64,000 bases of DNA from Spirosoma profusum (lineage in GTDB: Bacteria > Bacteroidota > Bacteroidia > Cytophagales > Spirosomataceae), in contig NZ_JACWZY010000002.1 in NCBI RefSeq assembly GCF_014699005.1, forward strand, positions 248,001 to 312,000, written 5' to 3'. Both the position numbers and the translations under genes were made by a program. Positions within the stretch are counted from its first letter, which is position 1. Every line of letters starts with the position of its first letter. The notes under the pieces are model-generated. The model saw nothing but the letters and a program-made list of their open reading frames with translations, did not search any database and had not been told where the DNA came from. Shown here piece after piece: positions 26,861-35,590 of the stretch.

Positions 26861-27979
26861 ATGATTTATATAGTTATTCTATTATCGGTAATTTTTCTAG
26901 GACTAGCTGCAGTGGTAGTTTCCCGGATGGCTACCGTTGTGAAGAACGCTAATGGACCAGTGGAAGAAGGCCACATTGGAATGAGTAACCGGATTAATGG
27001 AGCCTTATTCATGATTTTCTTAGTATTGTCCATAATCGGTTTTGTCTGGTCGTTTTTATATGCTAAGCAGTTTTTTCTACCAGAAGCATCAACTCCGCAC
27101 GGGCGTCGGACCGATTTTCTATTCTGGCTTTCTATGGGCATCATCACGGTTGCATTCGTTATTACAAATGCACTGTTGTTTATCTTCGCTTGGCTTTACC
27201 AGTACAAGGAAGGACGTAAAGCTGCTTATTACCCTGAAAACCACAAATTGGAATTGATCTGGACGGTTATTCCAGCCGTGGTCATGGCTGTAATGGTATT
27301 CACAGGCTGGCGGGCATGGCGTGATATTATGTCAGAAGCGCCAGCCGATGCGCAGGTTTTCGAAATTGTAGGTAAACAATTTAACTGGATTGTTCGATAT
27401 CCAGGTGTAGATAACAATAAGTTGGGAGCGTTTAATTACAAACTCATTGACAGTAATAACGAAACCGGAATTGACTACACCGATGAGGCTTCGTTCGATG
27501 ATTATGTATCTACGTCAGAACTCCATATTCCTGTAGGACGGCCTGTTTTATTGAAAATCCGTGCGCGTGACGTATTGCATAGCGTTTTCATTCCGCACCT
27601 ACGAGTTAAAATGGACGCTGTGCCTGGCATGCCAACTCGTTTCTGGTTCACTGCCGATAAAACAACCGATGAAATGCGTAACATAACCGGTAACCCAAAT
27701 TTCGGTTATGAGATTGCATGTACAGAAGTATGTGGACAAGGACATTTCTCAATGCGTATACGCTTGATTATTGAAGATGAAGCATCTTATCAGGCATGGT
27801 GTAAAGAACAAAAACCGCTTCTTTCAGCTGTTCCTGAACTTGCTTCTCGCATCCCAGCTAATTTAAAATCCAAAGCAGCTAAGTACCTGCCAGCAGAAGA
27901 AACGGCGGCACCGGCTGATAGCGTAACCGCATCAGTAATTACAAAAGGAGTAAAAGTAGCCAGCGCTACGCTCCGTTAA
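26861..27979 (+). CDS. coxB: Cytochrome c oxidase subunit II
   Basis: Subunit II carries the binuclear CuA centre that accepts electrons from the ACIII cytochromes. Three hydrophobic segments occur in the first 160 residues: a leading helix plus the usual pair (SMGIITVAFVITNALLFIF; LIWTVIPAVVMAVMVFTGW). The periplasmic cupredoxin domain follows, with SVFIPHLRVKMDAVPGM and CTEVCGQGHFSMR, supplying the Cys, His, Glu and Met ligands (about 285-300). No cytochrome c domain is fused at the C-terminus, so this is an aa3-type and not a caa3-type subunit II. It follows actF by 19 bases. Confidence 0.95.
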   Translation: MIYIVILLSVIFLGLAAVVVSRMATVVKNANGPVEEGHIGMSNRINGALFMIFLVLSIIGFVWSFLYAKQFFLPEASTPHGRRTDFLFWLSMGIITVAFVITNALLFIFAWLYQYKEGRKAAYYPENHKLELIWTVIPAVVMAVMVFTGWRAWRDIMSEAPADAQVFEIVGKQFNWIVRYPGVDNNKLGAFNYKLIDSNNETGIDYTDEASFDDYVSTSELHIPVGRPVLLKIRARDVLHSVFIPHLRVKMDAVPGMPTRFWFTADKTTDEMRNITGNPNFGYEIACTEVCGQGHFSMRIRLIIEDEASYQAWCKEQKPLLSAVPELASRIPANLKSKAAKYLPAEETAAPADSVTASVITKGVKVASATLR

Positions 27980-28005
27980 TTTTAAACTTATAGAAACCAA
28001 ATACT

Positions 28006-29889
28006 ATGGCGACTGAATCAGCTAATCCGGCGACTGTGGCACATGCAGCTGAGCATGACCATCATGAGCCGCAAAGTTTTTGGCGCAAATACATATTTTC
28101 GGAAGACCATAAGACCATTGCTAAACAATACCTTATTTCTGGTATTATCTGGTCAATAATTGGTATCAGCTTGTCTGTAATGTTCCGGCTTCAATTAGGA
28201 TTCCCTGCTATGAAGCTTGATTTCCTGCGCCCGATTCTTGGTGGCTGGATTGACGAAACTGGTAAACTAGATCCCGATTTCTATCTGGCGCTCGTAACTA
28301 TGCACGGTACCATCATGGTATTCTTCGTGTTGACAGCCGGATTAAGCGGTACGTTCTCTAACTTCCTGATCCCGCTTCAGGTCGGTGCACGGGATATGGC
28401 GTCTGGTTTTCTGAATATGCTTTCTTACTGGTTCTTCTTCATCGCCAGTATGCTGATGCTGTGGTCATTATTTATTGAAACAGGTCCTGCTTCGGGTGGG
28501 TGGGTTATTTATCCTCCACTAAGCGCACTTCCACAAGCGCACAAAGGGTCTGAATTTGGTATGACCCTCTGGCTAATCAGTATGGCATTATTTATTGTAT
28601 CGCAGTTGCTGGGTGGTATAAACTATATCACTACAGTTATTAACCTGCGGACACGCGGTATGTCATTCAGTAAGTTGCCATTGACAATCTGGGCTTTCTT
28701 CCTAACAGCTGTACTTGGATTGATTTCTTTCCCTGTACTTCTGTCGGCAGCCTTACTGTTAATTTTTGATCGCAGCTTCGGTACCAGCTTTTATTTATCG
28801 GAAATCTATATTAAAGGAGAAGCCCTGCCAAACGTAGGTGGTAGCCCTATTTTGTTCCAGCACTTATTCTGGTTCTTAGGACACCCTGAAGTGTATATCG
28901 TATTGCTGCCAGCATTGGGCATGACTTCAGAAATCATCGCGACTAACTCCCGTAAGCCTATCTTCGGTTATCGTGCCATGATTGCATCCATGATGGGTAT
29001 TGCGTTCCTTGCTTTCATTGTATGGGCACATCACATGTTCGTAACAGGGATGAATCCATTTCTGGGGTCAATATTCATGTTCCTAACGTTGATTATTGCT
29101 GTTCCATCAGCTGTAAAAGCGTTTAACTACATCACGACACTGTGGCGCGGTAATATTCGATTTACTCCTGCGATGTTATTCTCGATAGGATTGGTATCAT
29201 TCTTTATCTCAGGCGGATTAACCGGTCTTATCTTAGGAAACTCGGCCCTAGATATTCAGTTGCACGATACGTATTTTGTGGTAGCTCACTTCCACCTTGT
29301 AATGGGAGCTGCATCGGCATTCGGGCTATTAGCAGGTGTTTATCACTGGTTCCCTAAAATGTTCGGGCGGATGTTGAATGAGAAATTGGGATACGTTCAC
29401 TTCTGGATGACATTTATTGGTATCTATCTGGTGTTCTTCCCGATGCATTACATTGGTATTGCCGGATTCCCACGTCGCTACTACGCCTTTACTAGCTACG
29501 ATTTCACGAAGAATATCTTCGCTGATATGAATGCTTTTATTAGCCTTGCCGCCATTTTTACATTTGCAGCGCAATGGATATTCATTTACAACTTTGTTTA
29601 TAGCTTAATCAAAGGACGTAAAGCACCTCAAAATCCGTGGAAATCCAATACGTTGGAATGGACAGCCCCAATCAATCCTGGACATGGTAACTGGGTTGGT
29701 GAAATTCCGCCTGTTTATCGTTGGGCATATGACTACAGCAAGCCAGGTGCAAAGGATGATTTCATTCCACAAAATGTGCCTTTCTCGCAAACTCCAGAAT
29801 CGAATCTGCCACATGAAAATGAGCTGATCGGTATGGAGAAAGAAATTGAGGCACAGTATCTGAATGACCAATTCAACCAGCCCCATTAA
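28006..29889 (+). CDS. coxA: Cytochrome c oxidase subunit I
   Basis: The catalytic subunit reduces oxygen at the heme a3-CuB site and pumps protons. The 627-residue protein has twelve or more helices, GHPEVYIVLLPALGM with the CuB histidine near residue 290 and its cross-linked tyrosine, AHHMFVTGM (about 340, two further CuB ligands) and VVAHFHLVMGA (about 427, heme a3 and heme a ligands). The N-terminus carries a short His-rich stretch (AAEHDHHEP). Its end overlaps ctaA by 26 bases. Confidence 0.97.
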   Translation: MATESANPATVAHAAEHDHHEPQSFWRKYIFSEDHKTIAKQYLISGIIWSIIGISLSVMFRLQLGFPAMKLDFLRPILGGWIDETGKLDPDFYLALVTMHGTIMVFFVLTAGLSGTFSNFLIPLQVGARDMASGFLNMLSYWFFFIASMLMLWSLFIETGPASGGWVIYPPLSALPQAHKGSEFGMTLWLISMALFIVSQLLGGINYITTVINLRTRGMSFSKLPLTIWAFFLTAVLGLISFPVLLSAALLLIFDRSFGTSFYLSEIYIKGEALPNVGGSPILFQHLFWFLGHPEVYIVLLPALGMTSEIIATNSRKPIFGYRAMIASMMGIAFLAFIVWAHHMFVTGMNPFLGSIFMFLTLIIAVPSAVKAFNYITTLWRGNIRFTPAMLFSIGLVSFFISGGLTGLILGNSALDIQLHDTYFVVAHFHLVMGAASAFGLLAGVYHWFPKMFGRMLNEKLGYVHFWMTFIGIYLVFFPMHYIGIAGFPRRYYAFTSYDFTKNIFADMNAFISLAAIFTFAAQWIFIYNFVYSLIKGRKAPQNPWKSNTLEWTAPINPGHGNWVGEIPPVYRWAYDYSKPGAKDDFIPQNVPFSQTPESNLPHENELIGMEKEIEAQYLNDQFNQPH

Positions 29890-30883
29890 TCGACAGGAAC
29901 GACGGTTCCAAAAGCTGGCATTTCTGACTATACTTACTGTTTATCTATTAATTCTTGCAGGGGGTATAGTCAGAAGTACGGGTTCTGGAATGGGGTGTCC
30001 TGACTGGCCTACATGTTTTGGTCGCTGGGTTCCACCAACCGAAATCTCACAATTACCAACGGACTATCGGGAGATTTACGGGTCAAAATTGAAAGGAGAA
30101 ATAGAGTTCAATGCCGTAAAAACCTGGATAGAATACGTTAACCGACTGTTAGGCGTTTTATCCGGTTTTTTCGTTTTTGGTACGTTGCTGGCATCCACTA
30201 CGTATCTCCGCAAAGATCGGACTGTATTTTGGGGCAGTTTCACCGCATTCGTCCTTATTGGCCTAAACGGCTGGCTCGGTTCAAAGGTAGTAGCTACTGA
30301 ACTGGCTCAATACATGATAACGCTACATATGTTATTAGCCATAGCAGTTGTATTCGCCCTAATTTTTGCATTAGTACGTTCAAGGGGCTCGCGTTTACAA
30401 TCGGGGATTGAAGTAGAAAAAACGGCGACGTTACGTTGGTTACTGGTTTTTATAATGGTGATAACTATTATCCAGATAGTCCTCGGTACGCAGGTACGTA
30501 GTACACTCGACGACGTAGTGAAACGGTTGGGTTACGAACAGCGGAATAACTGGATTGCCAATTTACAAGGAAGCTTTTACGTACACCGATCATTTTCGCT
30601 GATCATATTAGCTTTTCATGGAGTAGTTATTTATCAACTGCGGAAGCTACGTAACAGTGAATGGTTGACAGGGCTGGCTAATGGATTGATTGCAATTGTA
30701 GCTATTGAAATAGGTGTCGGTGTGATTATGGCTTATCTGGCAGTGCCTGCCATAACACAACCTATTCACTTATTATTGGCTATTTTATTGATAGGAGGGC
30801 AGTTTGCAGGTTGGTTGGTACTCAATCCAGCGCTCATTGTTCCAAGAACAACATCAACAAAATCTCGACTTGTCGAAATTTAG
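29864..30883 (+). CDS. ctaA: Heme A synthase (CtaA/COX15)
   Basis: CtaA oxidises heme O to heme A for the oxidase encoded upstream. The 339-residue protein has eight predicted membrane helices and the hallmark GGIVRSTGSGMGCPDWPTC (about 28-46) with its loop cysteine pair. Conserved heme-ligand histidines lie in ITLHMLL, VHRSFSLIIL and ITQPIHLLLA. It starts inside the end of coxA, which suggests coupled translation, and is one base short of touching ctaB. Confidence 0.93.
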   Translation: MTNSTSPINRQERRFQKLAFLTILTVYLLILAGGIVRSTGSGMGCPDWPTCFGRWVPPTEISQLPTDYREIYGSKLKGEIEFNAVKTWIEYVNRLLGVLSGFFVFGTLLASTTYLRKDRTVFWGSFTAFVLIGLNGWLGSKVVATELAQYMITLHMLLAIAVVFALIFALVRSRGSRLQSGIEVEKTATLRWLLVFIMVITIIQIVLGTQVRSTLDDVVKRLGYEQRNNWIANLQGSFYVHRSFSLIILAFHGVVIYQLRKLRNSEWLTGLANGLIAIVAIEIGVGVIMAYLAVPAITQPIHLLLAILLIGGQFAGWLVLNPALIVPRTTSTKSRLVEI

Positions 30884-30884
30884 T

Positions 30885-31763
30885 ATGGAAAAAGTAACTG
30901 CAATAGCTATTCGAGCCGAAAAAGCTAAAGCATATATTGAATTATTGAAACTGAAACTGACGCTGGCGGTTGTCTTTTCCGGCGTGTTCGGTTATTGCCT
31001 GGCGGTCGATCAAATCAGTTGGTGGAAAATAGCTGTACTTACAATTGCTTCAATTTTCATTACGGGTGCCGCCAACATTATCAACCAAATTATTGAAAAA
31101 GAGTCGGACAAAGTTATGAAACGTACTGCGGTACGTCCTTTACCAACTGGCCGCCTGAGCGTTCGGGAAGCAACCATTTTCGCTTTTCTCTTATTCAGTA
31201 TTGCCTGCTACCTCTACGTTCAATTTTTTAACATTCGGACGGCTGCGCTTGCGGTACTTTCCTTACTATTATACGGGTTTGTTTATACACCCTTAAAGCG
31301 TAAGGGGCAAATTGCTGTATTTGTTGGGGCATTGCCCGGAGCTTTTCCTCCAATGATTGGCTGGGTTGCGGCTACGAACCACTTTGGCTGGGCTCCAGGT
31401 ATTTTATTCGCTATTCAGTTTTTCTGGCAGTTTCCGCACTTTTGGGCAATAGGTTGGCTGGCATTTGATGAGTACAAAAAAGCGGGTATTCAGATGATGC
31501 CTGGAAATGGAAAGACAACTGAAACGGCCTTCCGTATCATGATTTATACGTTGTTTTTGATTCCCGTTGGTTGGCTACCTTACCTGTTGGGAATGACAGG
31601 TATTAATTCAGCCCTGGTAGCTATGATTGGGGGAATCTTGTTTCTGGCGCAAACGTTCCATTTGATGAGAACCTGCACAGACAAGGCGGCCCTGCAAATG
31701 ATGTTTGGATCATTGCTCTATTTACCAATTGTGCAGATCGTTTACCTGCTCGATAAAGTATAA
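30885..31763 (+). CDS. ctaB: Protoheme IX farnesyltransferase (heme O synthase)
   Basis: CtaB adds the farnesyl chain to protoheme to make heme O, the substrate of CtaA. This UbiA-family prenyltransferase has nine membrane segments and the two aspartate-type motifs: NQIIEKESDKVMKRT with RPLPTGR (about residues 67-88), and the second loop region around WLAFDEYKKAG. The longer frame open from a TTG at 30804 overlaps ctaA by 80 bases and is unlikely; ATG 30885 lies one base after the ctaA stop and gives the normal 292-residue length. Confidence 0.94.
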   Translation: MEKVTAIAIRAEKAKAYIELLKLKLTLAVVFSGVFGYCLAVDQISWWKIAVLTIASIFITGAANIINQIIEKESDKVMKRTAVRPLPTGRLSVREATIFAFLLFSIACYLYVQFFNIRTAALAVLSLLLYGFVYTPLKRKGQIAVFVGALPGAFPPMIGWVAATNHFGWAPGILFAIQFFWQFPHFWAIGWLAFDEYKKAGIQMMPGNGKTTETAFRIMIYTLFLIPVGWLPYLLGMTGINSALVAMIGGILFLAQTFHLMRTCTDKAALQMMFGSLLYLPIVQIVYLLDKV

Positions 31764-31772
31764 CAACAAAAC

Positions 31773-32363
31773 ATGAACGAATTAGTAAACAATATTTCAA
31801 TTGTAGAAGAGCCAGAGGAAACTCTCTCGATGAACCCCCGTAAATTCATTTTATGGTTATTCATTGTGAGTATTATTATGCTCTTTGCGGCAATGACCAG
31901 TGCCTATTTGGTACGTAGAGCCGAAGGTAACTGGCTGGAATATGACATTCCGACAATCTTTAGTTACAGCTCAGTTGTTCTGGTAATTAGTAGTGTGACT
32001 ATGCATTGGGCGTACCTGGCTGCAAAAAAAGACAATTTTGGCAGCCTGAAGATTGCGATAACTATTACTTTTGTACTCGGAGTCATCTTCCTGTATATGC
32101 AGTTTCAGGGCTGGGTCGATTTAGTCAATGAAAATGTGTTTTTCGTTGGCAATCCCGCCGGTTCGTTCATGTATATTTTTACAGGATTACACGGCTTCCA
32201 TTTGATTTCGGGATTAATCGTGCTGATAGTAGCGTTGATCGCAGCTTTCCGTTTAAAAATCCACGCAAAAAGCCTGAATCAGATAGAAATTGCCGCTACT
32301 TACTGGCATTTTTTAGACATTTTATGGTTGTATTTGTTTTTCTTTTTAGTCTATTTTCATTGA
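31773..32363 (+). CDS. Cytochrome c oxidase subunit III-like protein, first copy
   Basis: This 196-residue protein has five membrane helices and belongs to the heme-copper oxidase subunit III family. It shows the FTGLHGFHLISGLIVLI helix (about 133-150) and an ending ATYWHFLDILWLYLFFFLV that matches the subunit III C-terminal helix. It is shorter than the second copy that follows 15 bases later. Paired subunit III genes are common in Bacteroidota oxidase operons. Confidence 0.9.
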   Translation: MNELVNNISIVEEPEETLSMNPRKFILWLFIVSIIMLFAAMTSAYLVRRAEGNWLEYDIPTIFSYSSVVLVISSVTMHWAYLAAKKDNFGSLKIAITITFVLGVIFLYMQFQGWVDLVNENVFFVGNPAGSFMYIFTGLHGFHLISGLIVLIVALIAAFRLKIHAKSLNQIEIAATYWHFLDILWLYLFFFLVYFH

Positions 32364-32378
32364 TAATCTTTTAGACGC

Positions 32379-33176
32379 ATGGCGGCTAGTGTAACCCACG
32401 ATACCCTGACGACCGATTCAGACGCAGTTTTTGATAAAAAGATCTGGATGGGCGGTGTCGAACCCATGAAAGTGAGCTACGGCAAGCTGATGATGTGGTT
32501 CTTCCTGATTTCGGATACATTCACTTTCTCAGCGTTGCTGGTCACGTATGGCTTAATTCGCTATAGCTACCCAGCCTGGGACCCCGCTATTTATGGTGAA
32601 GTATTTAAGTTTTCGAACTTGTACTGGCCAACCCCCGAAATGGTGTATGCAGCGTTGCCATTTCTGCATGGCGTACATGCCCCACTGATTTTCGTGGGTA
32701 TCATGACCTTTATTCTGATTTTTAGTAGCGTCACCATGGTATTGGCCGTAGAAGCTGGACACCGGATGGATCAGGCAGATGTAGAAAAATATATGCTCTG
32801 GACAATTCTGGGCGGTTTTACCTTCCTGGGAAGCCAGGCTTGGGAGTGGAGCCACTTTATTCATGGTACAGAAACTGGTACTACGATCAGCGAAATTATA
32901 AATGGGCAAACGATCCAACGTACCATTTTTGGCGCTAATCTCGTCGAAAATCAGTACGGACCACCAGCTTTTGCCGACCTGTTTTTTTTCATCACGGGTT
33001 TCCACGGAACACACGTTTTTAGTGGCGTTGTTTTAAATATCCTGATTTTCTACAGAGCTGCCACCGGCCTGTACGCTCGTCGTGGGCATTACGAAATGGT
33101 TGAGAAAGTTGGTCTTTACTGGCACTTTGTTGATCTGGTTTGGGTATTCGTCTTTACGTTCTTCTATCTAGTTTAA
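32379..33176 (+). CDS. coxC: Cytochrome c oxidase subunit III, second copy
   Basis: This 265-residue subunit III has about six hydrophobic segments. It contains WFFLISDTFTFSALLVTYG (about 33-51), GSQAWEWSHFI with the conserved glutamate region, FFITGFHGTHVFSGVVLNI and the C-terminal VGLYWHFVDLVWVFVFTFFY. It has a longer soluble insert (TGTTISEIINGQTIQRTIFG) than copy one. Subunit III stabilises proton uptake and the assembled oxidase. Confidence 0.93.
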   Translation: MAASVTHDTLTTDSDAVFDKKIWMGGVEPMKVSYGKLMMWFFLISDTFTFSALLVTYGLIRYSYPAWDPAIYGEVFKFSNLYWPTPEMVYAALPFLHGVHAPLIFVGIMTFILIFSSVTMVLAVEAGHRMDQADVEKYMLWTILGGFTFLGSQAWEWSHFIHGTETGTTISEIINGQTIQRTIFGANLVENQYGPPAFADLFFFITGFHGTHVFSGVVLNILIFYRAATGLYARRGHYEMVEKVGLYWHFVDLVWVFVFTFFYLV

Positions 33177-33191
33177 TAACCGATTTTTACC

Positions 33192-33521
33192 ATGTCTGAT
33201 CACACACACGGTACACACGAAGTAGGTGAAATCCCACCTGCCAATACAGGTATTATTTGGCGGACCTTTTGGATACTATTAGGTATTACGATGATCGAAT
33301 TTACACTTGCTTATCTTATGAAAGCGGGTGGAATGCGGACTTCAATTTTCGTCATAATGACGTTAGTGAAAGCCTTCTATATTGTTGGCGAATTCATGCA
33401 CTTAAAACATGAAGTAAAAAGCCTAATCTGGGCAATTGTTATCCCAATTGTCTTTATTGTTTGGTTACTGGTTGCATTACTGGCCGAAGGTGGTTCAATT
33501 GGTACTTCGGTTTTTGGTTAA
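33192..33521 (+). CDS. Cytochrome c oxidase subunit IV-like protein
   Basis: A 109-residue protein with three membrane helices and a histidine-rich N-terminus (SDHTHGTHEVG). VKAFYIVGEFMHLKHEVK (about 57-74) is the signature of the bacterial COX4_pro/prokaryotic subunit IV family. It follows coxC by 15 bases. It is a small accessory subunit of the oxidase. Confidence 0.88.
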   Translation: MSDHTHGTHEVGEIPPANTGIIWRTFWILLGITMIEFTLAYLMKAGGMRTSIFVIMTLVKAFYIVGEFMHLKHEVKSLIWAIVIPIVFIVWLLVALLAEGGSIGTSVFG

Positions 33522-33524
33522 TAC

Positions 33525-34235
33525 ATGACGACATCTGGAAAGGCCGGGATTCTGCTCGCTACGTTGCTGATCCCGGCTTTACTGTATCTATTTCTTCGCT
33601 TTGGTACGCAAAATCACTACGTACTACCACGCTACTTGCCCAAAATTGACTCAGCCAAAGGTGAACCATTACTGGGTAAAGTTAAATTGGCCAACGGAAA
33701 CGTAGTAATAGATACAATTTATAACCGTATACCACCTTTTAGCCTTATTGATCAGGACGCTAAATCGGTCAATGAATCGATTGTAAAAGGGAAAATATAC
33801 GTAGCAGACTTCTTCTTCACTCGCTGCGGGACTATTTGCCCCCGTATGTCATCCCAACTGACACGCGTACAGGACATTTTTCGAAATAACCCTGATGTAA
33901 TTTTCCTATCGCATACCGTTGATCCTGAACACGACCGGCCTGAAAAGCTTAAAGCCTACGCGAGGAAATACGAAGCGATACCTGGTAAATGGTATTTTCT
34001 AACGGGTAGCAAAGACGCTATTTATGAACTTGCCATGCATGGATATTATTTACCAACTGTCGATGCGGGCGTGAAGGAAGGCAAACCCGACGAAACTTTT
34101 ATTCACAGTGAAAAGTTGGTTTTAGTAGATAAAGAAGGGATTGTCAGAGGGTTCTATGATGGGACTGACAAAGAAAATGTTGATCGTTTAGTACTTGAGA
34201 TTCGTGTCTTGCTAGATATTTACAAAAAAGAATAA
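33525..34235 (+). CDS. SCO1/SenC family copper chaperone
   Basis: SCO proteins deliver copper to the CuA site of subunit II or keep its cysteines reduced. This 236-residue membrane-anchored protein has one N-terminal helix and a thioredoxin-like domain with the copper-binding RCGTICPRM (CxxxC near residues 101-105) and the distal histidine in ETFIHSEKLVLVD (about 194). It lies three bases after the subunit IV-like gene. Confidence 0.93.
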   Translation: MTTSGKAGILLATLLIPALLYLFLRFGTQNHYVLPRYLPKIDSAKGEPLLGKVKLANGNVVIDTIYNRIPPFSLIDQDAKSVNESIVKGKIYVADFFFTRCGTICPRMSSQLTRVQDIFRNNPDVIFLSHTVDPEHDRPEKLKAYARKYEAIPGKWYFLTGSKDAIYELAMHGYYLPTVDAGVKEGKPDETFIHSEKLVLVDKEGIVRGFYDGTDKENVDRLVLEIRVLLDIYKKE

Positions 34236-34239
34236 GCAA

Positions 34240-34782
34240 ATGGACGTAGTAGAAGCCGCTCAGGAGCAGAAAGCGAATCGGGTCATTAATGGGCTGGCTT
34301 TAGCCATTCCGATTGCCGTAGCTGTGCTGCTGGGTATCCGTCGGAAGGTGGACTTGGGGGAATGGACAACGTACCTGCCGCACATAAACGGTGTGATTAA
34401 TTCAATTACCTCTATTTTGCTTCTATTAGGCTTTTACTTCATCAAACAAAAGAACGTAGTGGCCCATAAGCGAACAATGTTAGCCGCTTTTGCATTAGGT
34501 TCTGTTTTTTTAGTGTGTTACGTTCTTTACCATTTAACAAACGAATCGACTCCGTTTGGAGGAGAGGGCTGGATACGTCCGGTTTACTATTTCCTCCTGA
34601 TATCGCATATTGTGTTATCGGTCGTTGTGGTTTGGTTCGTGCTACGAGCCGTGTATTTTGCGTTGAGTGGACAAATTTTAAAACATAAACAGACCGTAAA
34701 ATACGCGTTTCCAATCTGGCTTTACGTTAGCATTACAGGCGTAATCGTGTACCTGATGATAAAACCGTATTATATTCATTAA
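34240..34782 (+). CDS. DUF420 membrane protein (CtaM/YozB-like)
   Basis: This 180-residue protein has about five hydrophobic helices and belongs to the DUF420 family, known from oxidase operons. In Firmicutes the relative CtaM is needed for heme-copper oxidase assembly, so an assembly role is likely here. Conserved histidines occur at LPHINGVINS, VAHKRTMLAAF and LLISHIVLS, and a C-terminal LKHKQTVKYAFPIWLYVSIT. Four bases separate it from the SCO gene. Confidence 0.88.
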   Translation: MDVVEAAQEQKANRVINGLALAIPIAVAVLLGIRRKVDLGEWTTYLPHINGVINSITSILLLLGFYFIKQKNVVAHKRTMLAAFALGSVFLVCYVLYHLTNESTPFGGEGWIRPVYYFLLISHIVLSVVVVWFVLRAVYFALSGQILKHKQTVKYAFPIWLYVSITGVIVYLMIKPYYIH

Positions 34783-34793
34783 CTTATAAGAAA

Positions 34794-35075
34794 ATGAAAC
34801 GTTGGCAAGTGTGGTTGATGATTGTTCTGTTGATGGCTGTTACGCCTGACGTAATGGCGCAGTGTGCCATGTGCCGGAGTACTGTCGAGAGTACGATAAG
34901 TAACGGACGTAGCGTTGTGGCGTCGGATTTAAATTTTGGTATTCTGTATCTGCTACTAATCCCTTATCTGATCGTTGCATCAATTGGCTATTTGTGGTAT
35001 CGTCATAGCAAACAAGAATATGGGCGACGTATCGAGATTGCAGGCCGCGTTAAACGGGCTATGTCCCAGGTGTAG
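34794..35075 (+). CDS. Small membrane protein with CAMCR motif, unknown function
   Basis: A 93-residue protein with a signal peptide ending DVMAQ, directly followed by CAMCRSTVE (two cysteines spaced CxxC near residue 24) and one membrane helix (ILYLLLIPYLIVASIGYLW, about 50-68). A periplasmic CxxC on a small anchored protein in an oxidase operon would suit redox or metal handling during oxidase assembly, but this is inference; no named family is recognised. Its end overlaps the next gene by 56 bases. Confidence 0.8.
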   Translation: MKRWQVWLMIVLLMAVTPDVMAQCAMCRSTVESTISNGRSVVASDLNFGILYLLLIPYLIVASIGYLWYRHSKQEYGRRIEIAGRVKRAMSQV

Positions 35076-35397
35076 GAAAGGGAAAATTTTTAAAAGGCCC
35101 TTTTACACACCCAAAGGATTCGACGAAATGTATGAACATTGTCCGCATTGCGGACTACGTTACGAAGTCGAACCCGGTTATTTTATTGGTGCCATGTATG
35201 TTAGCTATGCAATTTCTGGTGGCGTTGCTTTGGTAGTTGGTTTCCTGCTATTTTATTGGGCGGGCGATCCCGAAGGATGGGTTTATGCCGCTGTTGTTGC
35301 ACCACTCATGATCTTAATTGCCCCTGTTAACTTTCGAATTTCGCGCGTAATCTGGTTGCATTACGTAGCAGGTATTAAATATGTGAAAGGGCTGTAA
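35020..35397 (+). CDS. DUF983 family protein
   Basis: A 125-residue protein with an N-terminal zinc-ribbon-like pair (LCPRCRKGKIF and EHCPHCGLRYEVEPGYFIGA) followed by two membrane helices (about 62-80 and 86-103). This is the DUF983 family, often encoded near cytochrome oxidase genes. Its function is unknown. The start at 35020 (MGDVSRLQ) is chosen because an upstream alternative at 34975 is not an ATG and would deepen the overlap with the preceding gene. Confidence 0.85.
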   Translation: MGDVSRLQAALNGLCPRCRKGKIFKRPFYTPKGFDEMYEHCPHCGLRYEVEPGYFIGAMYVSYAISGGVALVVGFLLFYWAGDPEGWVYAAVVAPLMILIAPVNFRISRVIWLHYVAGIKYVKGL

Positions 35398-35411
35398 CAA
35401 GCCCTTTTTTA
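35388..35411 (+). terminator. Terminator of the respiratory operon
   Basis: AGGGCT (35388-35393) pairs with AGCCCT (35400-35405) over a 6-base loop, followed by T residues to 35411. The hairpin contains the stop codon of the DUF983 gene, marking the operon end. Confidence 0.8.
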
Positions 35412-35502
35412 TTGGGCAAGAAAATTGCCGGACAAAAAATTACACCAGATGCAACCTGCTACGTTCTAACTTGCATCTTAGTAGTGAACCTGAACGAAAT
35501 AA

Positions 35503-35581
35503 ATGAATAATGTAAAATGAATAATGATCAATGTTCTATGAGCAGGCAATTATTCATTAATCAGTATACATTACTCATTTA
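35503..35581. repeat. AT-rich inverted repeat before the sigma factor gene
   Basis: Several ATGAATAAT / ATTATTCAT words on the left are complementary to words on the right (for example TGAATAATG with CATTACTCA near 35571), so the region can fold into an imperfect hairpin. It lies just before the sigma factor start and may be a repeat or a regulatory structure. Confidence 0.35.
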
Positions 35582-35590
35582 AGTATACCT

